Positions 7,511 through 14,882 of a stretch of DNA of 64,000 nucleotides are shown here, piece by piece (within the stretch, counting starts at the first letter, position 1; the number at the start of each line of letters is the position of its first letter). Source of the DNA: a virus; IMG/VR virus record IMGVR_UViG_3300010885_011653, positions 1 through 64,000 of that record, one strand, 5' to 3'. Both the position numbers and the translations under genes were made by a program. The notes under the pieces are model-generated. The model did not search any database. It was given only the letters and a program-made list of their open reading frames with translations, and had not been told where the DNA came from.

Positions 7511-8060
7511 AGAATCTCTAGACAGTTTTATTGCACCCAATTACGGCAAGACTACTCGTACCGCAGAAACTTATAAAACAGTTGCCGCTTACTGTAAAAA
7601 GAACCTAGACCGACTAGTTGTAGATTACAGTCAAGTAGTTAATGATCAACAGTTGTTGCGTGAAATTCGCAATGATATTGATTATTACCTGCGTCGCTAT
7701 CACGAGTACTGTATTCAACAACGTGACGGTATGAAAGCGCACTACCACGAAATTGGTGCAGATGAGGACTGTGATTTTGAGCATTTAATCCCGGCAAGCC
7801 GTATTCGCGACTTACTATTAGCCGGACGTATTACTGTAGTTCAAGCTCTTAATCCTCCTACTGTAAGACTAAGCCGTGCTAAACACATGGCCTTAAAAGA
7901 TGCGGGCTGGGCTAGCAAAACCCCTAACATGTGGTTGCCCTTTGAGCGATATACTAACGTATTCCAAGCAGAATACCAAACACATGATGGTACTGTAATT
8001 GACCCTGCTATGTGGACACTGGAAAAACATTATAGTTATTTTCAACACTTAGTACTATAA
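7503..8060 (+). CDS. conserved phage protein with possible HNH/His-Me finger core
   Basis: The chosen start is ATG 7503 (MLKESLDSFIAP), 185 residues; further upstream the frame lies inside the HNH gene. Centrally, DCDFEHLIPASRIRDLL followed by NPPTVRLSRAKHMAL carries the Asp/His and downstream His pattern of divergent HNH (His-Me finger) nucleases, but zinc Cys pairs are absent, so catalysis is uncertain. Base use matches the resident phage genes, unlike the preceding HNH gene. It ends before a hairpin and a clear terminator, so this is the end of the transcription unit started at 5.9 kb. Confidence 0.6.
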   Translation: MLKESLDSFIAPNYGKTTRTAETYKTVAAYCKKNLDRLVVDYSQVVNDQQLLREIRNDIDYYLRRYHEYCIQQRDGMKAHYHEIGADEDCDFEHLIPASRIRDLLLAGRITVVQALNPPTVRLSRAKHMALKDAGWASKTPNMWLPFERYTNVFQAEYQTHDGTVIDPAMWTLEKHYSYFQHLVL

Positions 8061-8078
8061 TGTTGCATAAAAACAACA
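8061..8078 (+). repeat. hairpin element TGTTGCATAAAAACAACA, copy 1
   Basis: The 18-base sequence TGTTGCATAAAAACAACA immediately follows a stop codon. It forms TGTTG/CAACA arms around an A-rich loop and is followed by CTTTTT, so it may be a weak extra terminator. The identical 18 bases recur at 10615-10632. Confidence 0.6.
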
Positions 8079-8084
8079 CTTTTT

Positions 8085-8107
8085 AGCCCCGTTTTTGGGG
8101 CTTTTTT
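8085..8107 (+). terminator. rho-independent terminator
   Basis: AGCCCC, a GTTTTT loop, GGGGCT and a run of T form a textbook intrinsic terminator directly after the gene ending at 8060. Confidence 0.9.
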
Positions 8108-8129
8108 ATGGCTAAAATGCTGATTTTGG

Positions 8130-8182
8130 TTGGTCCAAAATGCCCAAAATGCTATAATAGTTGTATTGTAAATGAAACGGAG
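8130..8182 (+). promoter_or_regulatory. duplicated promoter-leader cassette, copy 1
   Basis: TTGGTC (8130-8135), a 17-base spacer ending in TGC, TATAAT (8153-8158), then a leader TTGTATTGTAAATGAAACGGAG ending in the Shine-Dalgarno for the ATG at 8190. The 53-base cassette is 49/53 identical to 8714-8766, including the leader and ribosome site. Confidence 0.8.
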
Positions 8183-8189
8183 TTAAATT

Positions 8190-8489
8190 ATGGTATCAGA
8201 CGAGATCAGATTTCAGCGTTGTACAGACTACAGTAAGTTAGCTGGTAGTTTTAAACTTGGTTATGTTGATGCTTCTTACAGTACGCTAGAGAAGATCTTT
8301 GGTAAGCCCTGTCAAGAGTTTAAAGAACGTAATCAAACTGACGTAGAATGGCACTTAGAGTTTGAGGACGGTACGTTTGCAAGTATTTACAATCGCATAG
8401 GCGGTCGATGGACAAATAGAGCAGTAGTGGGCAGTCCAAACAGAAATGCCTTGGCTTTAGTAAGAGCGTACATTGCAGAATTAGGTTGA
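8190..8489 (+). CDS. hypothetical protein
   Basis: This 99-residue protein has ASYSTLEKIFGKPCQEF...DVEWHLEFEDGTFASIYNR, a pattern seen in small phage proteins that pair a helix with a beta-sheet ending in FEDGT; no function is known. It is expressed from its own TATAAT promoter with a GGAG ribosome site. Its stop codon lies within the -35 box of the next promoter. Confidence 0.65.
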   Translation: MVSDEIRFQRCTDYSKLAGSFKLGYVDASYSTLEKIFGKPCQEFKERNQTDVEWHLEFEDGTFASIYNRIGGRWTNRAVVGSPNRNALALVRAYIAELG

Positions 8490-8514
8490 CAGTAAATGGC
8501 ATTTCGGCCATAAT
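8486..8514 (+). promoter_or_regulatory. sigma-70-like promoter overlapping a stop codon
   Basis: A perfect TTGACA (8486-8491), a 17-base spacer and CATAAT (8509-8514). The -35 box contains the TGA of the preceding gene. Confidence 0.8.
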
Positions 8515-8544
8515 ACTTACACACTAAACAAAACGGAGTAAGAA

Positions 8545-8712
8545 ATGGATTACTTGATCAAAATGGAAATGGCCAAAGCCAACATCGCTCGTGCTATTGC
8601 TGAGTTAAAAGAAGTTGACGGAATGGAGTACATGGTCGAGCAGTTGCAGGAAATGAAGTCAGAATTAAGCGAAGAAATCGTCGAGTATAAACAACACTCA
8701 GACTTAGAGTAG
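8545..8712 (+). CDS. small coiled-coil protein, 55 residues
   Basis: The ATG at 8545 is preceded by ACGGAGTAAGAA, the same type of ribosome site as the flanking genes, and by a strong promoter. The product (MDYLIKMEMAKANIARAIAE...SDLE) is a single highly charged amphipathic helix with heptad-like Leu/Met/Ile spacing, probably a dimeric coiled coil. The size and dedicated promoter suggest an early small regulatory or inhibitor protein, but nothing proves it. Confidence 0.7.
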   Translation: MDYLIKMEMAKANIARAIAELKEVDGMEYMVEQLQEMKSELSEEIVEYKQHSDLE

Positions 8713-8713
8713 G

Positions 8714-8766
8714 TTGTACCAAAATTGCCAAAATGCTATAATAGTTGTATTGTAAATGAAACGGAG
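8714..8766 (+). promoter_or_regulatory. duplicated promoter-leader cassette, copy 2
   Basis: TTGTAC (8714-8719), a 17-base spacer ending in TGC, TATAAT (8737-8742), and the same leader ending in ACGGAG as copy 1. It drives the ATG at 8773. It differs from copy 1 at only four positions, all in the -35/spacer part. Confidence 0.8.
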
Positions 8767-8772
8767 CAGATT

Positions 8773-9051
8773 ATGAAAGCAGAAAAATTCCAAGCAAACG
8801 ACATTATTCGTTCTTATGATTTCAAGCCAATGTTTGGCCGCCCAGACTGTTTTGTTGAAGGGCGCATTATTGAGCGCACCAACCAGCATGGGTATGATGC
8901 TTTCAAAATCCACGTGTTGGTAGACGAGTTTGATGGCAAGCGTTTTGAAGAAACTGGGCGCGGTAGCCGTGTTGGTACCTCTGTGTTGGTACCTGTACGT
9001 GTCAGCTATAATGACTACCCAGGCCGTGTAATTAACCTAAGCCGTATCTAA
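8773..9051 (+). CDS. hypothetical protein
   Basis: The 92-residue form starts at ATG 8773, right after the cassette GGAG; upstream in-frame Met codons lie within the promoter. The sequence IIRSYDFKPMFGRPDCFVEGRIIE suggests a small beta-barrel type domain known from other phage proteins of unknown role. It ends with AAGGAG, which serves the next gene. Confidence 0.65.
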   Translation: MKAEKFQANDIIRSYDFKPMFGRPDCFVEGRIIERTNQHGYDAFKIHVLVDEFDGKRFEETGRGSRVGTSVLVPVRVSYNDYPGRVINLSRI

Positions 9052-9063
9052 GGAGCAGTATAC

Positions 9064-9330
9064 ATGATTACCAAAGACAAATTGGACCAGTTGATGAGCA
9101 TTGGTGCTGACCAAATGACCGAGCTGTTGCTGGATGCCGGGCACGATAACACGAATGAGCCGATCCTTAATACTCATTTCAAGGGTGTTGCGGCACACGG
9201 CAGTATTATGAATTTTGTTTACGATGCTATGTACCTCGACACACATAACACCGGTAGCATTGCCTACGCTGATTTGATTGTGTCGTACAATCCTGTCACA
9301 AAAGAAATTTCAGCAGACTACCGCGGTTGA
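9064..9330 (+). CDS. hypothetical protein
   Basis: This 88-residue acidic protein (KDKLDQLMSIGADQMTELLLD, then beta-rich AYADLIVSYNPVTKEI) has a good AAGGAG ribosome site 8 bases upstream. It is probably co-transcribed with the gene ending at 9051. I recognise no family. Confidence 0.6.
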   Translation: MITKDKLDQLMSIGADQMTELLLDAGHDNTNEPILNTHFKGVAAHGSIMNFVYDAMYLDTHNTGSIAYADLIVSYNPVTKEISADYRG

Positions 9331-9335
9331 TTTGC

Positions 9336-9364
9336 TAGACAGTTAATTGTCAATATTGTATAAT
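9336..9364 (+). promoter_or_regulatory. sigma-70-like promoter before the MoxR-like gene
   Basis: TAGACA (9336-9341), a 17-base spacer and TATAAT (9359-9364), in the 88-base gap before the AAA+ gene. TTAATTGTCAAT overlaps the spacer. Confidence 0.7.
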
Positions 9365-9418
9365 TGTTTTTGTAATAAGTAATTTAAACATTTTAATTCC
9401 AATTGTTAGGAGCCTGTG

Positions 9419-10519
9419 ATGAGTGTTAGTGAAAATCGTACCGTAACGGTATCAGAAGCAAAAAGCCGTCTGAAACGTGCTTTCAAAGTTAAGCGTCCTG
9501 TATTTCTTTGGGGTCCTCCAGGTGTAGGTAAGTCAGAGTTGGTTGCCGACTTGACCGAAGAGTTCGGCGGACATATGATTGACCTGCGTCTAGGTCAAAT
9601 GGATCCAACAGACTTGCGTGGTATTCCTTTTTATAACAAAGAGAATGGCAAGATGGATTGGGCAGAACCAGTTGAACTGCCAACAGCCGAAATGGCTAAA
9701 CAGTATCCCATGATTACGTTATTCTTAGACGAAATGAACGTAGCACCTCCTGCTGTACAGGCCGCGGCTTATCAGCTGATCCTTAACGGTCGGTTGGGTA
9801 CTTATCACTTGCCAGACAATGTTGTAATTGTTGCCGCAGGTAACCGCGAAAGCGACAAGGGTGTAAGCTATCGTATGCCAATGCCTTTGGCAAATCGTTT
9901 TGTTCACTTAGAAGTACGTAGCGATTATGACAGCTGGAACGAGTGGGCTGTACAACATCGTATCCACAAAGATGTGGTAGGTTACATTGGCTTTGCTAAG
10001 AACGATTTAATGGACTTTAATCCACGTTCAAGTTCACGTGCCTTTGCTACTCCACGTAGCTGGAGCTTTGTGTCAGAATTCTTGTACGACGATGAGGCTA
10101 CTGATGCTGAATTGGCTGACTTGATTGCCGGTACCATTGGTGACGGTCTTGGTGTTAAGTTTATGGCGCACCGTAAACATGCTGCCAACATGCCTAACCC
10201 AAGCGAAATCTTGGCAGGTAAGGTCAAGGAGCTCAAAGTAAAAGAAGTGTCAGCTATGTACTCGTTGACTGTGTCCATGTGCTACGAATTGCAAGATGCG
10301 TATGCTAAACTTGGTAAAGCTAAAATGGAAGATTGGCACTCAATGGCCGATAACTTCTTCCGCTTTATGATGGATAACTTTGGTACTGAGTTGGTTGTTA
10401 TGGGTGCTCGTGTTGCACTTACTACATACAACCTGCCACTGGTACCAGGTAAGCTGAAAAACTTTGACGAGTTCCATAAGCGTTACGGCAAATACATTAT
10501 CGCTGCCGGCGGTAAGTAA
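9419..10519 (+). CDS. MoxR-like AAA+ ATPase
   Basis: This is a 366-residue AAA+ ATPase. Walker A is GPPGVGKS (residues 32-39), Walker B LFLDE (about 101-105), followed by a sensor-1 AAGNRE and an arginine-finger-type NRFVHLEV segment; GQMDPTDLRGIP is typical of MoxR/RavA-type ATPases. These work with a VWA-domain partner to remodel or load metal into protein complexes, and the next gene is such a partner. I use ATG 9419 rather than GTG 9416 because AGGAG (9408-9412) is 6 bases from the ATG. The gene has its own promoter and a terminator just after it, so it is expressed separately from its partner. Confidence 0.9.
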   Translation: MSVSENRTVTVSEAKSRLKRAFKVKRPVFLWGPPGVGKSELVADLTEEFGGHMIDLRLGQMDPTDLRGIPFYNKENGKMDWAEPVELPTAEMAKQYPMITLFLDEMNVAPPAVQAAAYQLILNGRLGTYHLPDNVVIVAAGNRESDKGVSYRMPMPLANRFVHLEVRSDYDSWNEWAVQHRIHKDVVGYIGFAKNDLMDFNPRSSSRAFATPRSWSFVSEFLYDDEATDAELADLIAGTIGDGLGVKFMAHRKHAANMPNPSEILAGKVKELKVKEVSAMYSLTVSMCYELQDAYAKLGKAKMEDWHSMADNFFRFMMDNFGTELVVMGARVALTTYNLPLVPGKLKNFDEFHKRYGKYIIAAGGK

Positions 10520-10538
10520 ACGGTTGCTCTCACAGGCA

Positions 10539-10575
10539 GGAGGCTAGGGGCAACCCCGTAAGCCCTCCTTTTTTT
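10539..10575 (+). terminator. rho-independent terminator
   Basis: GGAGGCT (10539-10545) pairs with AGCCCTCC (10561-10568, one bulged base), with a nested GGGGCAACCCC hairpin, followed by seven T. It follows the AAA+ gene. Confidence 0.85.
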
Positions 10576-10611
10576 AACCACTGCATTTTCATTAAGATGG
10601 GCATAGTAGAT

Positions 10612-10635
10612 GTCTGTTGCATAAAAACAACAGAC
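10612..10635 (+). repeat. hairpin element, copy 2, with longer arms
   Basis: The inverted repeat GTCTGTTG/CAACAGAC (8 bp) flanks CATAAAAA. It contains the same 18 bases as 8061-8078. Here it overlaps the -35 box of the next promoter (10631-10636), so an operator role is possible. Confidence 0.6.
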
Positions 10636-10659
10636 AATTATAGGCCAAAATGCTATAAT
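10631..10659 (+). promoter_or_regulatory. extended -10 promoter before the VWA gene
   Basis: CAGACA (10631-10636), a 17-base spacer ending in TGC, TATAAT (10654-10659). The -35 is embedded in the inverted repeat 10612-10635. AGGAG lies 6 bases before the ATG at 10690. The rest of the 170-base gap holds only the terminator and hairpin. Confidence 0.7.
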
Positions 10660-10689
10660 ATATGTATAGTGAATAATTAGGAGCATTCA

Positions 10690-11946
10690 ATGACTACATT
10701 AGCAGAAAAAAGCAAGTCAGTAACAGTAACAGATCCCAAAGTAGATGAGGCGGCACGTGAAAAGCTGATTACCGCACGTATTGGATTGTTACTCCGCGCC
10801 CCGTTCTTTGGCAACCTAGCTACCCGTATGACTCTAGTTAACTCAGATGCTTGGTGCCCCACTGCCGCAACAGACGGACGCAAATTCTACTACAATAGCG
10901 AATTTGTTAACTCACTACCACTCAAGCAATTAGAGTTCCTAGTAGGGCATGAAGTATTGCATGCCGTATATGACCATATGGGGCGTCGGGGCAATCGCGA
11001 CCCTAAGCTGTGGAACATTGCCGATGACTATTGTGTAAACTGGGACTTGGTAGAACAACGGGTAGGAGACAAAATTCCCGTAGCCTTGTATGACGCCAAA
11101 TACAAAGGTATGTCAGCAGAAGAAGTTTATGACGACTTGTATGAAAACGCCGACAAGATTGACATTGACGAGCTTATGAAGCGTTTGTTGGACGAGCACA
11201 TGGATGGCGACGGAGATGAAGATGGTGATGGCGAAGGCAATGGAGACAAACCAGGTAATGGCCGTCCACGTCTGAGCGAAGCCGAAAAGAAAGAAATCCG
11301 TGACGAGATTAAAAATGCCGTACTGTCTGCCGCACAGGCAGCTGGTGCAGGTAACTTGCCCGGCGGCGTCAAGCGCATGATTAAAGACTTAACTGATCCT
11401 GTTATGGATTGGCGCGAGTTGCTACAGCAACAAATTGAGTCTACTGTTAAATCGGACTACACTTGGGCAAAACCCAGCCGTCGTAGCTGGCATATGGATG
11501 CTGTTATGCCAGGTATGAAACCCGGCGAGCAGATTGACGTGGTTATTGGTATTGATACCAGTGGTAGTATTACTGACAACGATCTTAAAATCTTTTTGTC
11601 AGAGATCAAAGGTATTATGGAATCATATGACGAGTACCGCATCCATGTCATGGGTTGGGATACTCAGGTTCACAACACTGAGGTCTTTACTAGCGATAAC
11701 TTAGAATCAATTGAATCGTTTGAGCCAGGTGGTGGTGGCGGTACTGACCCGCATTGCGTTTGGGAATGGCTTAAAGAGCATGAAATTGAGCCCAAGAAAT
11801 TGATTATGTTTACTGACTTCTGCTTCTTTGGGTGGAGCCCACAAGATGTTGAAACGTACTGCGACACCGTATGGATCATCAAAGGTAACAAGTCAGCAGA
11901 ACCAGAGTTTGGTGTGTTTGCACATTACGAGGACGCAGGCAAATGA
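10690..11946 (+). CDS. VWA domain protein with N-terminal metallopeptidase-like domain (DUF2201 type)
   Basis: This 418-residue protein has two domains. The N-terminal one has a zincin-like HEVLH (residues 87-91) with D95 nearby, as in DUF2201 putative metallopeptidases. A Gly/Asp-rich acidic linker (about 171-190, DGDGDEDGDG) may bind Ca2+ or simply be flexible. The C-terminal VWA-like domain has a MIDAS motif DTSGS (289-293) and GGGGTD (347-352). Such proteins pair with MoxR AAA+ ATPases, and this gene follows one. The pair probably remodels a protein target; the phage target is unknown. It overlaps the next gene by 4 bases. Confidence 0.88.
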   Translation: MTTLAEKSKSVTVTDPKVDEAAREKLITARIGLLLRAPFFGNLATRMTLVNSDAWCPTAATDGRKFYYNSEFVNSLPLKQLEFLVGHEVLHAVYDHMGRRGNRDPKLWNIADDYCVNWDLVEQRVGDKIPVALYDAKYKGMSAEEVYDDLYENADKIDIDELMKRLLDEHMDGDGDEDGDGEGNGDKPGNGRPRLSEAEKKEIRDEIKNAVLSAAQAAGAGNLPGGVKRMIKDLTDPVMDWRELLQQQIESTVKSDYTWAKPSRRSWHMDAVMPGMKPGEQIDVVIGIDTSGSITDNDLKIFLSEIKGIMESYDEYRIHVMGWDTQVHNTEVFTSDNLESIESFEPGGGGGTDPHCVWEWLKEHEIEPKKLIMFTDFCFFGWSPQDVETYCDTVWIIKGNKSAEPEFGVFAHYEDAGK

Positions 11947-12236
11947 ACTTTACTGACGCTTTGCGTGAGACTGTCAAACTTGTTGAGACTGGCAAAATTA
12001 CCACATTCGGTAAATCATTTGACAGCACTTGGGTTACCTTAAAGCAAGGTGATCCAAGTTTTCACCTAATAGGGTCTTTGTATGTAGCAAGTCGTGCGGG
12101 CATTCAGATCAATGCTGACTGTCCAAAACAGGTCAGGGACTATGTTATGTTGGCGTTAAAATCCCGTTGGATTGAACCTATAGCTACAGTACCAAAAAAC
12201 GATCCCACGCTAATGTGGGATACCTTACAGAGTTAA
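11943..12236 (+). CDS. hypothetical protein
   Basis: This 97-residue protein is coupled to the VWA gene by an ATGA overlap. It has SFDSTWVTLKQGDPSFHLIGSL and a helical C-terminal half, with no recognised motif. Coupling suggests it could act with the VWA protein, but this is inference. Confidence 0.6.
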   Translation: MNFTDALRETVKLVETGKITTFGKSFDSTWVTLKQGDPSFHLIGSLYVASRAGIQINADCPKQVRDYVMLALKSRWIEPIATVPKNDPTLMWDTLQS

Positions 12237-12249
12237 TTTGGAGAATAAA

Positions 12250-12666
12250 GTGTTAGAATGTCTTATTGTTGGTGATAGTATTGCAGTAGGTACTAAGATG
12301 TTTGCGCCTCATTGCGAACTGCAAGGCAAAGGCGGTATTAACACCTGGCAGTTTAATCGCATGTATAAAGGTTCGTTCTATGCTGATACAGTTATTATCA
12401 GTCTAGGTTCAAATGACCATAATGGTGTAAAGACCTATGATGAACTGTTTGAAATGCGTCAACGTGTAGGTGCTAAAAATGTATATTGGGTGTTGCCGGC
12501 TGGTAATTTAAAAGCCAGCAATGTACCAATTGAACGGATTCAAAGCATTGTACATGAGATTGCTAAATCTTACGGTGATACAGTATTACCTATTACACGA
12601 TTACAACCAGACGGTATTCACCCATCTTGGGCAGGGTACAAAGATATTGCAGAGAGAGCAAAATGA
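12250..12666 (+). CDS. SGNH/GDSL-type hydrolase
   Basis: The GTG start at 12250, with GGAG 6 bases upstream, gives 138 residues; a TTG at 12238 is in frame but its ribosome site is worse. Block I is VGDSIAVG with the catalytic Ser, block III SLGSNDHNG (Gly-x-Asn-Asp), and block V DGIHPSWAGY with the Asp/His pair, so the full SGNH catalytic set is present. Members hydrolyse acyl, acetyl or carbohydrate esters. There is no signal peptide. It is the smallest of the SGNH-like proteins in the window. The next gene overlaps its stop (ATGA). Confidence 0.85.
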   Translation: MLECLIVGDSIAVGTKMFAPHCELQGKGGINTWQFNRMYKGSFYADTVIISLGSNDHNGVKTYDELFEMRQRVGAKNVYWVLPAGNLKASNVPIERIQSIVHEIAKSYGDTVLPITRLQPDGIHPSWAGYKDIAERAK

Positions 12667-13010
12667 ACAACCTTTATAGACCAGACCTTTGGGTCGTTGT
12701 GGAATTAAAGTACAACAACAGCGACGAAGTTAATCGCAAGGTGTTAGCAAGTTGGTTTGGTGGTTACTTAGGTAGTGATCGATGGAAACTGAGTTCGGGT
12801 ATTACCGAAACTATTGAGCACGAACATCACTATGAGTTTATCAATCACAGTGGTAGTATTTACGAATGCGGTAAACACATGCAGGGCATGAGTGGATATA
12901 CTTCCGGTATCTTTGCACAGTTTGTCAAAGATTTAGAAGGTACAGGAACTATTGAGGCAATTAAATATGGAGAGACAGAAGATGGAATTTCAGGACCCGA
13001 CAAAACTTAA
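12663..13010 (+). CDS. hypothetical protein
   Basis: This 115-residue protein starts at the ATG overlapping the GDSL stop (ATGA). The N-terminus (MNNLYRPDLWVVVELKY) leads into a beta-rich protein with EHEHHYEF at about residues 57-64; I recognise it only as the type of small protein found in marine T4-like phages. It overlaps the next gene. Confidence 0.6.
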   Translation: MNNLYRPDLWVVVELKYNNSDEVNRKVLASWFGGYLGSDRWKLSSGITETIEHEHHYEFINHSGSIYECGKHMQGMSGYTSGIFAQFVKDLEGTGTIEAIKYGETEDGISGPDKT

Positions 13011-13287
13011 ACCCAAGGCCGCACGTCAGCTGGCATTGGACTTACAGATTCGTATGCTCAAGTTAGAGAATACCTTAGACGATCTTATGCGTAGTGTGGA
13101 AATTGCACAGTACACCAAACAGTACAACGTCACAGAAGTGTTTGTGCGCGATGCAGAAGATCTACTTAAAGAGCGTATTACTTTGCCTGAAATTAAACAA
13201 GGCAATACCAAATATACAATGATTGAAGGCGAGCTCAGTGACGAAACTCGTACTAAGATCGAGGAGCACAATGCTCAAGTACGGTGA
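12982..13287 (+). CDS. helical hypothetical protein
   Basis: The 101-residue form starts at ATG 12982, with GGAG 9 bases upstream (in-frame Mets at 12952 and 12967 lack one). Long amphipathic helices (AARQLALDLQIRMLKLENTL and YTKQYNVTEVFVRDAEDLLK) suggest a coiled-coil bundle. There is no catalytic motif. It overlaps the next gene by 17 bases. Confidence 0.55.
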   Translation: MEFQDPTKLKPKAARQLALDLQIRMLKLENTLDDLMRSVEIAQYTKQYNVTEVFVRDAEDLLKERITLPEIKQGNTKYTMIEGELSDETRTKIEEHNAQVR

Positions 13288-13564
13288 ACCTAATCCGCTA
13301 GCAGTATTTGGACTCAGGCAAGTAGATCATTGTCCTCCCCATTTTGCCCGAGTTGAGTTTGAACTCAAAGGTCCAGAAAAGGTCATCCAGGATTGGATTT
13401 GGGCGAATCTTTCTGGGCGTTTTTGGTTTGGGGATTACTACATCAAAGACTCAAACAATCACGTTAATTTCTCAAAATGTGCAGCGTTCGAAATCCCAGG
13501 AGAAGCCAGTATGTTTGGCTTAATTTTGGATCAAATTAACAAACACGATTTCGATTTGTTCTAA
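13271..13564 (+). CDS. hypothetical protein
   Basis: This 97-residue protein starts at ATG 13271, 6 bases after GAGGAG. It is aromatic-rich and beta-type: HFARVEFELKG, WIWANLSGRFWFGDYYI and CAAFEIPGEASMFGLIL. No family is assigned. It ends the unit that starts with the VWA gene; a 64-base gap with an A-run follows. Confidence 0.6.
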   Translation: MLKYGEPNPLAVFGLRQVDHCPPHFARVEFELKGPEKVIQDWIWANLSGRFWFGDYYIKDSNNHVNFSKCAAFEIPGEASMFGLILDQINKHDFDLF

Positions 13565-13628
13565 AAAAAAATTTCCGGTCTGGCTACAGGTAGTAAATAT
13601 ATGCATAGATTATTACACCGGAGATACT

Positions 13629-13877
13629 ATGTCAGACCAAGTAGAACAACAAGCCAGCGAGCCTGCAACAGAACAACCAGTACAGCTACAATTAGCTGAC
13701 TTGTTGCTGGCCGCACAAGTAATTCAATTAGCAAGCACACGTGGTGCCATTAAGCCAGAAGAGATGACTCAGGTTGGTGGTTTGTATGAACGTTTAGTTA
13801 AGTTCCTGCAACAAAGTGGCGCACTACAGCCAGCTAGTGAAGCAGGCGCAGATGCTCAAGCACCTGCCGCTGAATAA
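13629..13877 (+). CDS. conserved T4-like phage hypothetical protein
   Basis: This 82-residue acidic protein has disordered Glu/Pro/Ala-rich ends and a helical core LQLADLLLAAQVIQLASTRGAIKPEEMTQVG, a pattern that recurs in marine T4-like phage virion-region proteins. CCGGAG precedes the ATG. An AGTAAATA sequence 30 bases upstream is one mismatch from the late-promoter core. Confidence 0.6.
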   Translation: MSDQVEQQASEPATEQPVQLQLADLLLAAQVIQLASTRGAIKPEEMTQVGGLYERLVKFLQQSGALQPASEAGADAQAPAAE

Positions 13878-13891
13878 TAAAGGAAATTAAA

Positions 13892-14590
13892 ATGATTAAA
13901 CATGTCGGTAAACACAACAGCAAAAAAGTTGTCGTTCTATGGCGCAAGACACCCGGTGAAGACCATATGTGCTTGTTATCATACAGCGATACATTACCAC
14001 GTATGATTCACGACGAAGTAATGAAAGCATTGGAAAGTACAATTGGTCAAAACGCCAAAGACTTTAGCGATGTATTATTCCGTACCGTTATGGGCGACGG
14101 ACGCAATGCATTAGAAGTATTGCATCGCGAAGGATTTATCAAGAAGGTTCCAACAAGCCAAGTATTGATTACTCCTACTGCTAAAAGCTCTGTTCGATTA
14201 GATGAACTAAACAGCATCTTAGACGAAATGGAAAAAGGTGAAGAAGCAGTCAAGCGTCTATCTGACATTGATAGAGACGCAGGTTACACAGGCAAGAAAA
14301 AAGTTCGCGAAGGTCGTGAAGTTGGTATGCCACCAAACAATCAAAATCTAAGTCGTACCAATATTGATGTTGACAGTACTGCAAGTGCTGCCGCATATAT
14401 TAAAGGTGTATTGTCTGATGATGATTTGGCAGCAGATCGTTTAAAACAAGCTGACGCTATGCAAAAACAAGCCGAGCAATTATTAGCCGAAGCTAAACGA
14501 TTGACAGAAGAAGCAAGATCACTAACACCTGCGAAAAATGCCAAAACAAGAGCCAAAAAAGCCACGCCAGCCAAAAAGCAAGCGGCTTAA
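13892..14590 (+). CDS. conserved T4-like phage protein with coiled-coil and basic tail
   Basis: This 232-residue protein has an alpha/beta N-terminus (KHNSKKVVVLWRKTPGEDHMCLL), a central conserved segment, a coiled coil at about residues 178-212 (RLKQADAMQKQAEQLLAEAK) and a Lys/Ala/Pro tail (KNAKTRAKKATPAKKQAA) like DNA-binding or assembly tails. I recognise the N-terminal part from marine T4-like phages but no function is established. It has AAAGGAA before the ATG and overlaps the next gene by 53 bases, because that gene starts in its basic tail. Confidence 0.65.
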   Translation: MIKHVGKHNSKKVVVLWRKTPGEDHMCLLSYSDTLPRMIHDEVMKALESTIGQNAKDFSDVLFRTVMGDGRNALEVLHREGFIKKVPTSQVLITPTAKSSVRLDELNSILDEMEKGEEAVKRLSDIDRDAGYTGKKKVREGREVGMPPNNQNLSRTNIDVDSTASAAAYIKGVLSDDDLAADRLKQADAMQKQAEQLLAEAKRLTEEARSLTPAKNAKTRAKKATPAKKQAA

Positions 14591-14882
14591 TTTAAACACT
14601 AAAGCCAAATGGGAAGCCTTGCTCAAAGAAGTTAAAAAAGAGCAAGTTCCAATTGGTGTATTACGCTACATTACAGTAAATCTTAAAGATGGAACCAGTG
14701 TCGATGTTAACATCGCCGAGATGTTAGAAGAAGGCGCTGATCCTGCTGTAGTCGAAGAAGTAATAAATGCTAAACTAGAAGCACTGGATGATATCATTAA
14801 AGATGTTGACTTTCATATCAGTGTGGACAGCGTAGCAAAAGTAATACAACCTTTCACAGATAATTTACTAAAGAACTTATGA
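14538..14882 (+). CDS. conserved T4-like phage hypothetical protein
   Basis: This 114-residue protein has a strongly basic first 17 residues (PKQEPKKPRQPKSKR), then WEALLKEVKKEQVPIGVLRYITVNLKDGTSVDVNI and a helical acidic C-terminus. It is one of the paired small proteins seen before structural genes in marine T4-like phages. It overlaps both neighbours (53 bases upstream, 4 bases with folA). Confidence 0.65.
   Translation: MPKQEPKKPRQPKSKRLNLNTKAKWEALLKEVKKEQVPIGVLRYITVNLKDGTSVDVNIAEMLEEGADPAVVEEVINAKLEALDDIIKDVDFHISVDSVAKVIQPFTDNLLKNL

Noticed and set aside
7503-8060. A standard HNH nuclease like the preceding gene
   Set aside because: The His-rich core is present but zinc Cys pairs and the usual NxxxN segment are missing, so I kept it only as a possible His-Me finger.
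9416-9418. GTG as the start of the MoxR-like gene
   Set aside because: It is only 3 bases after the AGGAG; the following ATG at 9419 has better spacing.
10589-10680. A short ORF of about 28 codons in the gap before the VWA gene
   Set aside because: It runs through the hairpin and promoter and has no ribosome site.
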